From: Acuticoccus mangrovi
Lineage (GTDB): Bacteria; Pseudomonadota; Alphaproteobacteria; Rhizobiales; Amorphaceae
DNA length: 64,000 nt
Direction of reading: 5' to 3'
Assembly (NCBI RefSeq): GCF_016411865.1
Contig: NZ_JAEKJA010000007.1
Span: 310,001 to 374,000 of the forward strand
Position numbers and translations under genes: made by a program. Below the pieces are notes generated by a model, which did not search any database, was not told the origin of the DNA, and was given only the letters and a program-made list of their open reading frames with translations. Shown here one piece after another: positions 63,501 to 64,000 of the stretch (positions within the stretch are counted from its first letter, which is position 1; each line of letters starts with the position of its first letter).

Positions 63501-64000
63501 GCTCCTTCGCTGCCGGCGCGGTGCGCGACGCCTTCCGCCTGATGCAGAGCGCCGGCCATATCGGCAAGATCATCGTCGAGGCGCCGGCCTCGGAGCGGCC
63601 CGCCGAGGTGCCGGTCGCGGCGGTCGTCGATCCCGACAAGGCGTATCTTCTGGCCGGCGGAACGTCGGGCTTCGGCTTCGCCACCGCCGAGTGGCTGATC
63701 GGCGAGGGGGCGCGCCATCTGGTGCTCGCGAGCCGCTCCGGCGTGAAGGACGACACGGTGGAGGCCGCCATCGCCCGCCACCGCGAGGCGGGGGTGGAGA
63801 TCACCGTCGCCGCGCTCGACGTGACCGACGCCGCCGCCGTCAAGGCGCTCGTCGACGAGATCGTGGCCGAGCGCCCCCTCGGCGGCATGTTCCACATGGC
63901 GATGGTGCTCGACGACGCCCTCATCACCTCGCTCGACGCCGACCGGTACGCGACGGTGCTCGACCCGAAGATCGGCGGCGTGCTGGCGCTGGAGGCGGCG
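57503..64000 (+). CDS. Type I reducing polyketide synthase, truncated by the window edge
   Basis: At least 2166 residues are encoded without a stop. KS: about 1-430, with Cys176 in DTACSSSL, His311 in EAHGTGT and His349 in KTNFGHLE. AT: about 525-850, Ser618 in GHSVGE. DH: about 880-1160, His916 in LADHKVESAVVFP (Ser in place of the usual Gly) and Asp1078 in LFDSCFH. A methyltransferase-like region (about 1355-1480) has lost its SAM motif (VCVLGASNM). ER: about 1710-2030, GGAGGVGLAALQIA near residue 1850. KR: begins near 2045 with GGTSGFGFATAEWL. The ACP and rest lie beyond the window. ATG at 57503 has AGAGGA upstream. Product unknown. Confidence 0.95.
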   Translation, partial: MTVSASRVALVGSACRLPSARGLDAFWDVLINGRCVITELDEDRFGTRQHLHPDRARPGRAVTFAAGQVEAPFAFDPSYFGISPREAQAMDPQQRILLEVVVEALENAGIPADKLAGEKVGVYVGASSIDYGTHAQLDTASIEPQSMTGNTLSIIANRVSYVFDLRGPSYVVDTACSSSLIALHHAMEDIRLGRIDTAIVGGVSLLLHPVPFIGFSRAQMLSANGLCRAFDAGADGYVRSEGAVALVLRSDKAARASGDHIRARFVASGINADGRTAGLSLPSMEAQAALLEEVYAKGGIDPNRLAFMEAHGTGTRVGDPIEAEAIGRVVATKRDAPLLIGSSKTNFGHLEPASGLVGVLKSQLALANDALPASLHFDAPNPDIRFAELNLTVAAEATPLARGDEPRLAGINSFGFGGANAHVVVEDGEPVAPASGAPVKAPLVVSAASKAALAALAGATADRLAGGADARRYANAVAYRRQRLPFRAVIAPAEAGEMGAALAAVAKGEEHSLAITGEASVAAEKPVFVYSGNGSQWAGMGRVAYQSETDFRLSFDRTDRVFMSVAGWSLVTMLFSEDLDVEIERTEIAQPLLFALQVAMTEALHRQGLSPSLVMGHSVGEVAAAWASGALSLSDAVRVIHARSTHQEVTRHLGGMAALLLPPEEARAAIAPFAGLELAAINSNRSVTISGPMDSLAAFGKAARAKRWAVKRLDLDYPFHCALVEPIREPLMGSLEAIGPRECRVPMISTVTGGPIAGPELDAHYWWENVRRPVLFREGVVAALADHRLFLEIGPRAVLTTYMTDAARSASLKATVFCSFRQNDPDTGPIGTVVRNALANGAAVDDVVVFGAKRAGPDLLPNYPWQHDTYRHAVSVERVRLDAKVEHVLLGTRLRIDDRDWRSFIDTKSVPFLADHKVESAVVFPAAGFTEMILSAGRALHPGAPIELRNLDIFAPLVIDGDVERQLRTREIAPGTLLIESRPRLSEDGWTPHVKATVGKAPSAPAAGPALELPEGAATVPAAKLYEMTGSFGLPYGPVFRRASLVTLVDDAHAHVRLAPADPATQRYHFALDPTLFDSCFHALFAFLAGKLAGTDTAVLPIRVGRLVLAAEAGAPVEADIAIRLPTEGIVEADFTLRDGEGTVVAVATGVRFQAVPLSRATGGETLMAAPLLRRVTRAAEPATVRATLPADLVAEAGAEPSETALLVEAGVQAAAAEALAPLFSGAARIMDLVATGALAPSAAPLVARLLMALEASGAAEEAGAGWTVAERSIAVADVVSLLIAEYPERLAEAAILAALPEWLTAVMADGLAADGPLVAEALFDELTTDAPFSAPAFAALREMVRTTLDRGGDTAMRVCVLGASNMRFVRAVADLVDPARVSLVVSDRDQTMLERGRLVFERTVGVAFVDFEELASSGHPFDLMVLPPSLASVHLGDLARLMKPGGALIGAAYAPGLFADAVGGLEAAWWLGSADAENPIGRLVTAEEWTAALDDAGFSGSVMPLASGETDAFLFVAHGRGLEAVAAEEAAEAQTLPSLHAMGESARRVAIALSAMGEDVTVDDLSATPTGAALVAIDVPDPAELPVHLAELGAFLARLGTEARDVTLVTFGAQGVSASETRPSAAAVAAFGRVAINEFPHLQIRLVDIAPSFDASEAAVRLFAELAQPNAEREVVLSSDHRAAVRYVPAVPAPREAGEAKVLAIPRRGSIDHLEWQAAASPPLAPGEVRLKVEATGLNFRDVMWTLGLLPAEALQDGFAGPTLGMECAGIVEAVGEGVEDLGPGDPVIAFAPACFASHVTVRADAVARRPAALGPEAAATIPVAFLTAFYALVELGGLEEGETVLIHGGAGGVGLAALQIAKWRGAKVFATAGTTEKRALLTRLGADRVFDSRTLTFADETMAATGGEGVDMVLNSLAGEAMERSIDVLKPFGRFLELGKRDFYADTKLGLRPFRQNLSYFGIDADQLMKHRAKLAKRLLGTIIDLFEEGDFTPLPYRSFAAGAVRDAFRLMQSAGHIGKIIVEAPASERPAEVPVAAVVDPDKAYLLAGGTSGFGFATAEWLIGEGARHLVLASRSGVKDDTVEAAIARHREAGVEITVAALDVTDAAAVKALVDEIVAERPLGGMFHMAMVLDDALITSLDADRYATVLDPKIGGVLALEAA

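Noticed and set aside
57383-63895. An open frame of about 2170 codons on the minus strand, opposite the polyketide synthase gene
   Set aside because: The plus strand encodes clear KS, AT, DH, ER and KR domains. In very GC-rich genes the antisense frame in register with the third codon position rarely meets a stop, so long antisense frames arise by composition. The minus translation is low-complexity (Arg, Gly, Ala, His) with no domain.

Overview
The window reads as chromosomal DNA from a high-GC alphaproteobacterium, most likely of the order Hyphomicrobiales (Rhizobiales). The support is a glxB-glxC-glxD set, a DUF930 protein, an Omp19-like lipoprotein, hslV directly before hslU, rpoH next to rluD, and a LOV/HisKA_2 light-sensing kinase. 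No rRNA or tRNA gene, CRISPR array or complete insertion sequence was recognised. Coding density is high and many genes overlap by 4-11 bases. The window opens inside a cytochrome b561 gene and closes inside a large type I polyketide synthase gene.

Layout. 0-12 kb: cytochrome b561 fragment, miaA and serB (divergent, start codons overlapping), a 32-residue putative membrane peptide, a PcaF/PaaJ-type thiolase, an ABC exporter, a tyrosine-phosphatase-like protein behind ggt, the LOV kinase, an FNT channel, an alpha/beta hydrolase and an L,D-transpeptidase. 12-19 kb: the most unusual part. It holds a split aconitase-X, a RibA-like GTP cyclohydrolase II, cytochrome b561, a RibD C-terminal-type reductase, and a tightly coupled operon of dehydrogenase, PTPS-like protein, GT4 glycosyltransferase and methyltransferase. 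This could make a glycosylated, methylated pyrimidine or pterin. 19-25 kb: mdoH, rpoH with a clear terminator, rluD, a small membrane protein and adhP. 25-31.5 kb: glxBCD with a cupin-type regulator and an amidase, then a class V aminotransferase. 31.8-37 kb: catabolic accessory genes (GntR regulator, SDR, PuuE-like deacetylase, cysteine hydrolase, glcF).

37-44 kb: DUF930 and SH3 envelope proteins, a 2-hydroxyacid dehydrogenase that lacks its usual catalytic Glu, a three-gene overlapping operon, hslVU, and the decayed end of an IS3-family element. 44.7-50.9 kb: a MscS channel, a regulator-acetyltransferase pair with a probable leaderless transcript, a GST, and a DegT aminotransferase plus Gfo/Idh oxidoreductase pair that may make a 2,3-diamino sugar nucleotide for lipid A. 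51-56.3 kb: paaA-gst-paaB-paaC-paaD-paaE, the phenylacetyl-CoA epoxidase operon with a GST gene inserted, behind its regulator PaaX. 56.4-64 kb: a PfkB kinase and a reducing polyketide synthase (KS-AT-DH-pseudo-MT-ER-KR so far).

Two themes cross the window. Short tandem repeats of 18-32 bp lie at the 3' ends of several genes, in some cases repeating the stop codon itself. Several regulators have readable sites nearby: the PaaX region, the XRE-acetyltransferase operon and the glx promoter.
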